Positions 1-5,658 of a DNA stretch of 9,473 bases are shown here, piece after piece. Location: positions 1 through 9,473 of the forward strand of contig JACQRA010000003.1 of assembly GCA_016206725.1 (NCBI GenBank). Reading direction: 5' to 3'. Origin of the DNA: Candidatus Omnitrophota bacterium (GTDB lineage Bacteria > Omnitrophota > Gorgyraeia > Aquiviventales > Aquiviventaceae). The position numbers were made by a program, and so were the translations under genes. Positions within the stretch are counted from its first letter, which is position 1; every line of letters begins with the position of its first letter. The notes under the pieces were generated by a model that was given only the letters and a program-made list of their open reading frames with translations, made no database searches and had not been told where the DNA came from.

Positions 1-45
1 AAAAAATCCACCTGGTCGCGGTTCAGGCAGGCAATGACGCGGTGG
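1..45 (-). terminator. Terminator-like hairpin in riboswitch leader
   Basis: On the minus strand CCACC (45-41) can pair with GGTGG (12-8). An inner GCG/CGC pairing (40-38 with 20-18) is possible, and the hairpin is followed by A and at least six T (6-1) at the window edge. The stem is short and has a bulge (17-13), so it is weaker than a textbook terminator, and the T-run may continue outside the window. Its position about 50 nt downstream of a c-di-GMP aptamer fits a transcriptional expression platform. That role is inferred. Confidence 0.4.
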
Positions 46-93
46 GCGTGTTGGGAGTTGGTCGAAAGGGAGGAGTGATGAGAGTGCGTCATC

Positions 94-205
94 GTCGTTT
101 GGTAGCTTGGCTACCCCCCAGCTTTGTTTGGGTCCGCCGTGCGAACCAAAACTTGGGGGGCCCGTGGCTTTGCGTCTCCGCCTCACGGCGGATTTGCCCT
201 TCGAC
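94..205 (-). ncRNA. Cyclic-di-GMP-I (GEMM-I) riboswitch aptamer
   Basis: Read on the minus strand, this stretch carries the conserved blocks of the GEMM-I aptamer in order. They are AGGGCAAA (about 200-193); a stem TCCGCC/GGCGGA closed by a GNRA tetraloop GTGA (192-177); the invariant GACGCAAAGCC (176-166); a long second helix with CCCCCCA/TGGGGGG arms near 160-154 and 119-113; and the terminal hairpin GGTAGC-CAA-GCTACC (115-101). P1 could be GTCG/CGAC (205-202 with 97-94), or the longer-range CGTTTG/CAAACG (249-244 with 101-96). In this class the RNA binds the second messenger c-di-GMP and controls the downstream gene, commonly motility, pilus, cytochrome or matrix genes. Here that gene lies left of position 1 and is not visible. 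The block-by-block match makes the class assignment strong; the direction of control is unknown. Confidence 0.88.
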
Positions 206-239
206 CCCGCCCCTCCCCACCATGAAGGCGGGGCGGGGT
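204..239 (-). other. GC-rich hairpin just 5' of the aptamer
   Basis: ACCCCGCCCC and GGGGCGGGGT (10-bp perfect arms at 239-230 and 213-204) enclose a 16-nt loop. The hairpin sits between the predicted transcription start and the first conserved aptamer block. No T-run follows, so it is not a terminator. It may insulate the aptamer, or it may be inserted in P1 if the CGTTTG/CAAACG pairing forms. Its 3' arm shares two bases with the short P1 alternative. Confidence 0.55.
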
Positions 240-260
240 GCGACAAACGATTACCTCTGA

Positions 261-290
261 ACTATATCATATCGGCGACAAAAGCATCAA
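261..290 (-). promoter_or_regulatory. Sigma-70-type promoter for the riboswitch transcript
   Basis: On the minus strand TTGATG (290-285) and TATAGT (266-261) are separated by 18 nt. The -10 is preceded by TGA, giving the extended -10 form TGnTATAGT. Predicted initiation is near 254. It lies between the terminator of the rod-shape operon and the riboswitch, so the riboswitch transcript is an independent unit. Confidence 0.6.
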
Positions 291-326
291 GGGCACTTCT
301 GCAAATGTGTAAGAGTGCCAACGTGC

Positions 327-365
327 AAAAATGGGGTCAGACACCAGTGACCGGTGTCTGACCCC
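327..365 (-). terminator. Intrinsic terminator of the mre-mrdA-rodA operon
   Basis: A 13-bp perfect inverted repeat, GGGGTCAGACACC (365-353) and GGTGTCTGACCCC (345-333), has a 7-nt loop and is followed on the minus strand by ATTTTTG. The 5' arm begins at the rodA stop codon, so the gene and terminator overlap by a base. The arm sequence resembles a dispersed palindromic repeat (GGGGTCAGACACC type), so a repeat may have been recruited as the terminator. Confidence 0.85.
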
Positions 366-1429
366 TACCGGATGCCGAAGCGGTGGATGCTCTGCAACAG
401 CCCGATGGCCATCCACGTCGTCACCATCGCCGATCCACCGTAGCTGACCAGCGGCAATGGAATCCCCACGACCGGTGCGAGGCCCATCACCATCCCCATG
501 TTGATGACGGCCTGATAGCCGATCCACGAGGTGAGCGCGGCAGCCAACATCCGACCCTCGCGCTCGGAATTCTTCACGGCAATCCGAACCGCCCGCCAAA
601 TCAAGCACCCGATGAGCCCCACCACGACGCACGAGCCTAGAAAGCCCCATTCCTCGCCGATCACGGAATAGAGGAAGTCCGCATGACGTTCCGGCAAGAA
701 ATTTAATTGATTCTGGGTCCCCGCCATCCAACCACGCCCCACCCATTGCCCCGACCCAATGGCAATGGTGGACTGGATGATGGTATAGCCGGTACCCAAC
801 GGATCGACGTGCGGATTGAGAAAGACCAGGAGTCGAGCCCGTTGGTAGTCTTTCAACACATGCCAGCCGACGGGCAGTAAGGCGACGGCAAAGAGGCAGA
901 GCCCCGCCAGGTGACGACGCCTCATGCCGGCCACCCACGCCGTGCCAAACCACACGGCCCACAGAATCGTTGCGGTCCCAAGATCAGGCTGGACGAGGAT
1001 GAGCACGGCAGGCCATGACGCCAGCGCCCCTGACACGACGAGGCTGCGAAGCGAAAGCGGCGAGGGGCGCGATCCGAGATATCTCGCCAGCATGCACGCT
1101 GTGGCGAGTTTCGCAACCTCTGAGGGTTGAAGGCTCAAGCCGCCGATCGTCAACCACCGTTCAGCCCCCAACTTCATCGTCCCGGCCGCTTCCACGACCA
1201 CCAACAACAGCACGCTCAGCGCATAGAACGGTACCGCCACATGAATCCAACGAAAGTAGGCCACGCGTGACACGAACCAACCCGCACAGGCTCCCACCGC
1301 CACCCAAACCGCCTGACGCCACACGAGTGATGGGTTGAGGGTCGCGGACGCGCTGCGCAACGCCACGAGACTGATGAGGGAGAGTGCGATGGCGACACCC
1401 CAGAGCAGCCGATCATCTTGACTACGCAT
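365..1429 (-). CDS. rodA: Rod-shape-determining peptidoglycan glycosyltransferase RodA
   Basis: RodA is the SEDS-family membrane enzyme that polymerises lipid II into glycan strands for lateral wall growth, working as a pair with PBP2. The 354-residue product (usual family length about 350-420) is almost entirely hydrophobic helices. SEDS landmarks are QPSE at 101-104, QPDLGT at 147-152, GTGY at 212-215, LPERHADF at 245-252 with the catalytic-type Asp at 251, GEEWG at 258-262 and SYGGSA at 329-334. The ATG at 1429 overlaps the mrdA stop by 8 nt, implying translational coupling. A GTG three codons upstream (1438) lies about 4 nt after AAGGGG, whereas the ATG is about 13 nt from it, so GTG is a real alternative start. 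It is the last gene of the operon, and its stop merges with the terminator. The family assignment is certain; RodA rather than FtsW follows from position next to mrdA. Confidence 0.96.
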   Translation of the reverse strand: MRSQDDRLLWGVAIALSLISLVALRSASATLNPSLVWRQAVWVAVGACAGWFVSRVAYFRWIHVAVPFYALSVLLLVVVEAAGTMKLGAERWLTIGGLSLQPSEVAKLATACMLARYLGSRPSPLSLRSLVVSGALASWPAVLILVQPDLGTATILWAVWFGTAWVAGMRRRHLAGLCLFAVALLPVGWHVLKDYQRARLLVFLNPHVDPLGTGYTIIQSTIAIGSGQWVGRGWMAGTQNQLNFLPERHADFLYSVIGEEWGFLGSCVVVGLIGCLIWRAVRIAVKNSEREGRMLAAALTSWIGYQAVINMGMVMGLAPVVGIPLPLVSYGGSAMVTTWMAIGLLQSIHRFGIR

Positions 1430-3098
1430 CGAATTCACAAATCCCCTTGGCGATGGAGGCGGGCAATCCGCCGCCGGATCCACCATATTCAGCGACGATC
1501 GCCATCGCAAGCTGAGGCGCGTCGGCAGGACAGAATCCGACAAACCACCCGTGGGTGTGTCCCGGCAGATGTGTCTGAGCGGTACCGGTCTTTCCGGCAA
1601 TACGAACACGGTCGCTATGAGCCGAAAAGCCTGTCCCCTGAGGGTCGTTCACGACCGCGATCATCGCGGCGCGCAGCGTCTCAAGCGAACGGCGCGACAC
1701 CTCCAATGGCCGACTGCCCGGCGGCGGAATGGCATGCCCCCCAACCTCCGCCACAACCCACGGTGTGACGAGTCGCCCGCCGTTGGCGATGGCGCTGACC
1801 ATGACCGCCTCCTGCAAGGGGGTCACGAGAATTTGTCCCTGGCCGATCGCTAACAGGGCAACTTCCCCCTCGGTCAGTCGGCCGGAGGGCAGATGACCTG
1901 GCTGCTCATCCATCAACCATCCGCTCCGATGGCCGAATCCCGCTTGAGCGAACTCCGCCCGAAGACGCGGCAAGCCGACTCGCCTTCCAACCTGCATGAA
2001 GTAGACGTTGCACGACTGCTGGATGGCTTGATGGAGCGAGATGAGCCCATGACCATCTCGCTTCCAGCAATGAAACTCCCGATCGCCGATCCGAAGAGCC
2101 CCTCGACATTCAAAGGTCGATTCAGGCTGAATGACGTGATGCTCCAGCGCCGCGATGGCCGTCACGAGCTTGGCGATCGAGCCGGGCAGATACGCGCCGC
2201 TCGTGGCTCGATTCATGAGCGGAGAGCCGGAATCGTCAAGGAATCGCTGGATCGCCGACTGATCCTGCTCGGCGAAGCGATTCGGATCAAAGCCCGGCCG
2301 ACTGACCATGGCGAGCACTTCCCCGGTGGACGGGTTGAGCACCACGCAGGCGCCGGCTTGTGATCCAAAGGATCGTTCGATGAGCGCCTGCAACCGAGCA
2401 TCAATGGTCAAGGTCACGGATTCCCCGGGAACAGGTTGGCGAAAGCCGAGGAGGCGACGCTGACGCGCCCGATGATCCACCTCAATCAGCTCCCCGCCGG
2501 ATCGCCCATGCAACAACTGGTCAAGGTGCCACTCAAGGCCGGCTCGACCAACGAGATCATAGGGACGCACGCCGTAGGTTTTGAGGATCGGAAACGCATC
2601 GGCACTCGGTTGTCCAAGATAGCCGATCAGATGCGACGCCGTCTCCCCCAGAGGATAGGCACGCGTCACGACCGGCTCGATCAACACCCCCGGCAATTTC
2701 CCGCGGACTTCTTCAATCCGAAGGGCTTCGATTTTCGGGAGATTGGCCAGCACAGGAGCCGGCACAAAGGGCAGCGTGCGTTGCCGCGTAAACGTCCGTG
2801 ACAGTTCAGCGGCTGGCGTGTTGGTCAAGCGACTGAGATGCGTGAACACCGCCGATGGATCAGGGGTTTCCTGAGGGACCATGGCCAGCCGAAACGAGAG
2901 AACATTGGTCGCAAGCCGCCGTCCCGTCCGATCCAGCAAGAGACCACGAGGGGCCAATTGCGGGACGACGCGAATCCGATTGTGCTCCGCTAAGTCTCGG
3001 TACATCGCTCCCTCAACAAGCTGCAACTGGGCTAATCGAATGATCAGAAGGCCAAGCCCCAGCCAAAGGATTCGCCGTAACCAGATCAATCGCGTCAT
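1422..3098 (-). CDS. mrdA: Penicillin-binding protein 2, peptidoglycan transpeptidase
   Basis: This is the class B penicillin-binding protein that cross-links the glycan made by RodA during cell elongation, anchored in the inner membrane with its catalytic domain in the periplasm. The 558-residue product has one N-terminal membrane helix (about 8-28), a PBP-dimerisation region (about 40-215) and a transpeptidase domain. That domain has the nucleophile motif S307-I-A-K310, SCN at 362-364 and KTGT at 503-506. C331, H343, C344 and H350 fall in a segment resembling the metal-binding region of E. coli PBP2, which is only suggestive. I chose ATG 3098 because the product then begins a few residues before the membrane helix and lies 4 nt after the mreD stop. 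A longer reading back to 3155 runs into the repeat that forms the mreD tail. No good Shine-Dalgarno sequence is visible, so coupling to mreD translation is likely. Confidence 0.96.
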   Translation of the reverse strand: MTRLIWLRRILWLGLGLLIIRLAQLQLVEGAMYRDLAEHNRIRVVPQLAPRGLLLDRTGRRLATNVLSFRLAMVPQETPDPSAVFTHLSRLTNTPAAELSRTFTRQRTLPFVPAPVLANLPKIEALRIEEVRGKLPGVLIEPVVTRAYPLGETASHLIGYLGQPSADAFPILKTYGVRPYDLVGRAGLEWHLDQLLHGRSGGELIEVDHRARQRRLLGFRQPVPGESVTLTIDARLQALIERSFGSQAGACVVLNPSTGEVLAMVSRPGFDPNRFAEQDQSAIQRFLDDSGSPLMNRATSGAYLPGSIAKLVTAIAALEHHVIQPESTFECRGALRIGDREFHCWKRDGHGLISLHQAIQQSCNVYFMQVGRRVGLPRLRAEFAQAGFGHRSGWLMDEQPGHLPSGRLTEGEVALLAIGQGQILVTPLQEAVMVSAIANGGRLVTPWVVAEVGGHAIPPPGSRPLEVSRRSLETLRAAMIAVVNDPQGTGFSAHSDRVRIAGKTGTAQTHLPGHTHGWFVGFCPADAPQLAMAIVAEYGGSGGGLPASIAKGICEFDA

Positions 3099-3102
3099 CA
3101 CA

Positions 3103-3711
3103 TCACACAGATAGCACAGATAAAAGCACGACACCACAGATGACACAGATACCACAGAAGCAATTAATCTGTGGTATCTGTGGTGTGTTTCTAGGTATCT
3201 GCGTCATCTGTGCTACCAGCCAGCCACACGCGCACGTCACCATCCATCGCATCACGGCGAGGACGAAGGGAGCTCCGAGCACAAGAAGGAGCAGCGCTTC
3301 TGCCACGCCAATGGTGATGAGCGGCAAGACACCACGAGCCGCTTTTCCTCCTTCGGCGGATGGCGGCTGCCACCCTACGGCTGGCGACCACACGCGGGAC
3401 AGCAAGGTCTTGATCCCCCACCCGAGGGCGCCGTATGCCGCGGCCGCTTGGAAGGGATGGTGGAACGTCAAGGCCGCCGCGAGGAGCGAGGCGACGAAGA
3501 CGGTTCGCCTGGATTCGACGCCGCTCACCATTCGTGGTTTTCCCCTCCCTCGACTTCGCTCGGGATCCTGAGCCTGACGAAGGACGCGCACCAACGCCAG
3601 GACGAGACCCACCAGGGTCAGATCAGGCACCAGCCACGGCGAGGACACCCATCGCCCGAGCGCGACGTGCAGTATCACCCCACTCGTCACACTGATCAGG
3701 TCCATGTCCAC
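3103..3711 (-). CDS. mreD: Rod-shape-determining membrane protein MreD, repeat-invaded
   Basis: MreD is a small multi-helix inner-membrane protein that joins MreB, MreC, PBP2 and RodA. This 202-residue product is called from its hydrophobic profile (helices near 5-22, 28-44, 70-100, 128-168) and its position between mreC and mrdA; MreD sequences diverge too much for firm motif recognition. Two parts look foreign. Residues about 44-56 (RQAQDPERSRG) are encoded by a palindromic repeat. Residues about 169-202, rich in Cys, Ile and Thr-Gln-Ile-Pro repeats, are encoded by a CACAGAT-type inverted repeat, so the native protein probably ended near 168, matching the usual 160-180 residues. The start is GTG 3711 or ATG 3705, with no convincing Shine-Dalgarno sequence. 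Another repeat fills the 45-nt gap after mreC. Whether the altered protein works is unknown, but the frame is intact. Confidence 0.8.
   Translation of the reverse strand: MDMDLISVTSGVILHVALGRWVSSPWLVPDLTLVGLVLALVRVLRQAQDPERSRGRGKPRMVSGVESRRTVFVASLLAAALTFHHPFQAAAAYGALGWGIKTLLSRVWSPAVGWQPPSAEGGKAARGVLPLITIGVAEALLLLVLGAPFVLAVMRWMVTCACGWLVAQMTQIPRNTPQIPQINCFCGICVICGVVLLSVLSV
3104..3215. repeat. CACAGAT-type tandem and inverted repeat at the mreD 3' end
   Basis: Degenerate CACAGAT units run across this stretch. They form an inverted repeat: ACAGATACCACAGA (3145-3158) pairs with TCTGTGGTATCTGT (3168-3181) around a 9-nt A/T-rich loop, with further copies on each side (CACAGATGACACAGAT left, ATCTGCGTCATCTGTG right). 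The DNA is coding as the last roughly 34 codons of mreD, with a composition unlike its surroundings. Confidence 0.8.
3548..3583. repeat. REP-like palindrome inserted in frame in mreD
   Basis: An imperfect palindrome is centred on GGATCC (3563-3568), with GCTC/GAGC arms and outer CCTCG.../...CGAAGG ends. On the minus strand it reads in frame as RQAQDPERSRG, and on the plus strand as DFARDPEPDEG. Both peptides are familiar signatures of a dispersed palindromic element found inside genes of many environmental bacteria. Its length here is a multiple of three, so the mreD frame survives. Confidence 0.7.
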
Positions 3712-3721
3712 AATCGTGAAG

Positions 3722-3750
3722 CGTATCTCGTATTTCGTATTTCGTTTTCG
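3722..3750. repeat. CGTATTTCG tandem repeat between mreC and mreD
   Basis: Units CGTATCTCG, TATTTCG, TATTTCG and TTTTCG lie head to tail in the 44-nt mreC-mreD gap. The same family fills the region upstream of bioD (9395-9467). It replaces the place where a ribosome binding site for mreD would be expected. Confidence 0.75.
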
Positions 3751-3755
3751 AGAAA

Positions 3756-4526
3756 CTAGTCCTCACGCGCTGTTCCTGATGTTGCGGGTGGCAGACATAG
3801 GACTTCTTCGAGTTGGCGCAACTTCACGGCCGGACGAATCCACGCTTTCGTCGAGGCTTGCCGCTCATCCCGCTCGATGCGCACGATCGTGCCGATGGGA
3901 ATCCCTTTTGGAAACGGACCTCCAATCCCTGCCGTCACGACCTCATCACCGGCTTGGATCTCCGCATCCAGATCGAGATAGATGAACTCAAGGAGCGTGC
4001 CGCCTGTGCCGATCACCAACCCCGCCTCTCGAGACCGCGACAGTAAGCCGGCGACCCGGTGAGTGGAGTCGGTCAGCAGGATGGCGGTGCTCGTCGCGGC
4101 ATGGACCTGCAGGATCCGGCCGACGAGACCATGACGATCAACAAGGATCGCCTCGGACATCAGGCCGTCTCTCTGACCTCGATTGAGGAGGATCGCGTGC
4201 TCGGTGGGAAGAAGGCTCCTGCCAAGGATCGACGCCACCACACCGGCTCCAGTCGTCGCTTCGTTGAGACGAGCCGCCTGAGTTAGATGCCTGAGTGTTT
4301 CACGAAGCTGAATGACGTCGAGTTGACGCGCCGTCAGGGCTTGACGAAGGGAGGCTTGCTCACGGGAGAGTGAGGGCAAGGAAGGCAACCACGCCACCGT
4401 TTGAGCGACGGACTGAATCACGGTCAAGGGCGCGCGAACGACGGCGTAGAGGAAACCTCGGAAGGGATGAACAACAACGGCGGCTCCAAGGACGACGAGA
4501 AGAACGACGAGGGTGGGACGACGGAT
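3756..4526 (-). CDS. mreC: Rod-shape-determining protein MreC with non-canonical start
   Basis: MreC is a bitopic inner-membrane protein whose periplasmic beta domains assemble alongside PBP2 and activate the elongasome. Taking the start as ATC 4526, the 256-residue product begins with two Arg, a membrane helix (about 5-20), a short HPFRG segment, a heptad-like helical region (about 50-85) and the beta domain. Family landmarks in the beta domain are LNRGQRDGL (about 104-112), GLVGRI (123-128), LLTDSTHRV (140-148) and GGPFPKGIPIGTI (about 192-204). There is no in-frame ATG, GTG or TTG upstream of TTG 4427, and starting there would remove the whole membrane anchor. ATC overlaps the mreB stop as TAATC, exactly where a TAATG junction would be expected. 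Either a rare start codon or a base error at 4524 (G on the plus strand where C would give ATG) explains this. Identity is secure; the start is not. Confidence 0.92.
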   Translation of the reverse strand: MRRPTLVVLLVVLGAAVVVHPFRGFLYAVVRAPLTVIQSVAQTVAWLPSLPSLSREQASLRQALTARQLDVIQLRETLRHLTQAARLNEATTGAGVVASILGRSLLPTEHAILLNRGQRDGLMSEAILVDRHGLVGRILQVHAATSTAILLTDSTHRVAGLLSRSREAGLVIGTGGTLLEFIYLDLDAEIQAGDEVVTAGIGGPFPKGIPIGTIVRIERDERQASTKAWIRPAVKLRQLEEVLCLPPATSGTARED

Positions 4527-5611
4527 TAACGTTCTTGACCGTTGGTTGAGATGGCGACCTTGTTGCGCAGATACCGAATGTTTTCCAACCCCTTGCCAAC
4601 CCCGAGGGCGACGGCGGTCATGGCGTTTTCCGCCACATGCACCGGCAAGTTCGTCTCCTCGGCTAAGAGTTTGTCCAATCCGCGCAACAACGAGCTGCCT
4701 CCGGCTAAGACGATCCCTCGATCGATCAAATCCGCCGCCAGCTCAGGAGGGGTTTTCTCGAGGGTGGATCGGGCGGCTTCGACAATCAGACGAATGGGCT
4801 CGGAGAGTGCCTCGCGAATTTCCTCGGAGGTCACGGTGATCGTCTTGGGAAGACCGGTGATGAGGTCTCGACCGCGGACATCCATCGTCAGCTCTTCCTC
4901 CAACGGATAGGCCGAACCGATGCGAATCTTGATTTCTTCGGCGGTGCGCTCCCCGATCATCAGGTTATACGCCTTGCGCAGGTGCTCGATAATGGCTTGA
5001 TCCATCTCATCGCCGGCCACACGGATCGATCGTGAAACGACCGTGCCGTCCAACGAGATGACCGCCATCTCGGTCGTGCCCCCGCCGATGTCGAGGATCA
5101 TGTTCCCACCAGGCTCATGGACCGGTAGTCCCACGCCGATCGCCGCCGCCTTCGGCTCCTCAACCAAATACACTTCGCGCGCGCCGGCTCGCAGGGCCGA
5201 GTCGCGCACGGCGCGCTTCTCCACCTCGGTAATGCCGGAGGGGACCGCCACAACGACCAGGGGTTTGTTGATTTTGCGGGGCTGGGCTTTCTGAATGAAG
5301 TACCGCAACATCGCCTCCGTCACCTCAAAATCCGCGATGACCCCATCCTTCATCGGACGGATGGCGGAGATGTTGCCCGGGGTGCGGCCAATCATCCGCT
5401 TGGCCTCTTCCCCCACCGCAAGCACTTTCATCGATCCTCGCTGCACCGCGACGACGGAAGGCTCGCACAACACAATCCCCCGCCCCTTCACATAGACCAG
5501 GCATGTCGCGGTGCCGAGATCAATGGCGAGATCGTTGGAAAGCAGACCAAGAAATGAATTGACCCCTCGTTGAGCGAGCGTGTAGCCTCGTTGCAAAAGA
5601 CGTTTCAGCAT
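4526..5611 (-). CDS. mreB: Rod-shape-determining actin-like ATPase MreB
   Basis: MreB polymerises into membrane-bound filaments that steer the peptidoglycan synthesis machinery around the cell width. The 361-residue product has the actin fold signatures: phosphate-1 loop DLGTAT (31-36), EEPKAAAIG (151-159), phosphate-2 loop DIGGGTTEMAV (174-184) and adenosine motif GGSSLLRGL (304-312). The segment before DLGTA is about 15 residues longer than in E. coli. It includes a Lys/Arg- and Leu-rich stretch (1-24) that could be an amphipathic membrane-binding helix. ATG 5611 is the only ATG before the conserved domain; no Shine-Dalgarno sequence precedes it, and the predicted transcription start is only about 12 nt upstream. 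It is the first gene of the operon and its TAA stop shares a base with the presumed mreC start. Confidence 0.98.
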   Translation of the reverse strand: MLKRLLQRGYTLAQRGVNSFLGLLSNDLAIDLGTATCLVYVKGRGIVLCEPSVVAVQRGSMKVLAVGEEAKRMIGRTPGNISAIRPMKDGVIADFEVTEAMLRYFIQKAQPRKINKPLVVVAVPSGITEVEKRAVRDSALRAGAREVYLVEEPKAAAIGVGLPVHEPGGNMILDIGGGTTEMAVISLDGTVVSRSIRVAGDEMDQAIIEHLRKAYNLMIGERTAEEIKIRIGSAYPLEEELTMDVRGRDLITGLPKTITVTSEEIREALSEPIRLIVEAARSTLEKTPPELAADLIDRGIVLAGGSSLLRGLDKLLAEETNLPVHVAENAMTAVALGVGKGLENIRYLRNKVAISTNGQER

Positions 5612-5629
5612 GGGGGTGTCGTTCGCGTT

Positions 5630-5658
5630 ATCCTAGCAAGCCGTCGACGGCTTGTCAA
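5630..5658 (-). promoter_or_regulatory. Promoter of the mreBCD-mrdA-rodA operon
   Basis: On the minus strand a perfect -35 TTGACA (5658-5653) and a -10 TAGGAT (5635-5630) are separated by 17 nt. The -35 overlaps the aroA stop codon (GGT TGA CAA). Predicted initiation is near 5623, leaving a leader of roughly 12 nt before the mreB ATG. Confidence 0.75.
5637..5654. promoter_or_regulatory. Perfect 18-bp palindrome in the mreB promoter spacer
   Basis: CAAGCCGTCGACGGCTTG is a perfect dyad lying between the -35 and -10 elements, sharing two bases with the -35. No T-run follows, so it is not an intrinsic terminator for aroA. It could be an operator for a dimeric regulator, or a hairpin at the aroA mRNA end. 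Confidence 0.5.

Noticed and set aside
204..239. GC hairpin as an intrinsic terminator
   Set aside because: No T-run follows on either strand.
42..260. Plus-strand reading frame at the left end
   Set aside because: It overlaps the antisense of the riboswitch and its hairpins, has Trp/Arg-rich low-complexity sequence and no ribosome binding site.
267..962. Second minus-strand frame over the rodA 3' half
   Set aside because: It is a shadow of rodA, rich in Arg, His and Gly with no recognisable domain.
1430..1609. Longer RodA starting at 1609
   Set aside because: The extra 60 residues are an out-of-frame shadow of the mrdA C-terminus, and RodA homology begins at the residues after 1429.
3099..3155. 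Longer PBP2 starting at 3155
   Set aside because: The added residues are encoded by the CACAGAT repeat and overlap mreD, and the membrane helix begins right after ATG 3098.
4428..4599. Short minus-strand frame 4599-4360 between mreB and mreC
   Set aside because: It is an Arg/Ser-rich shadow of the mreB end and the mreC start in another frame.
5637..5654. Terminator of aroA
   Set aside because: The dyad is followed by CTAGGATAACG on the minus strand, not a T-run.
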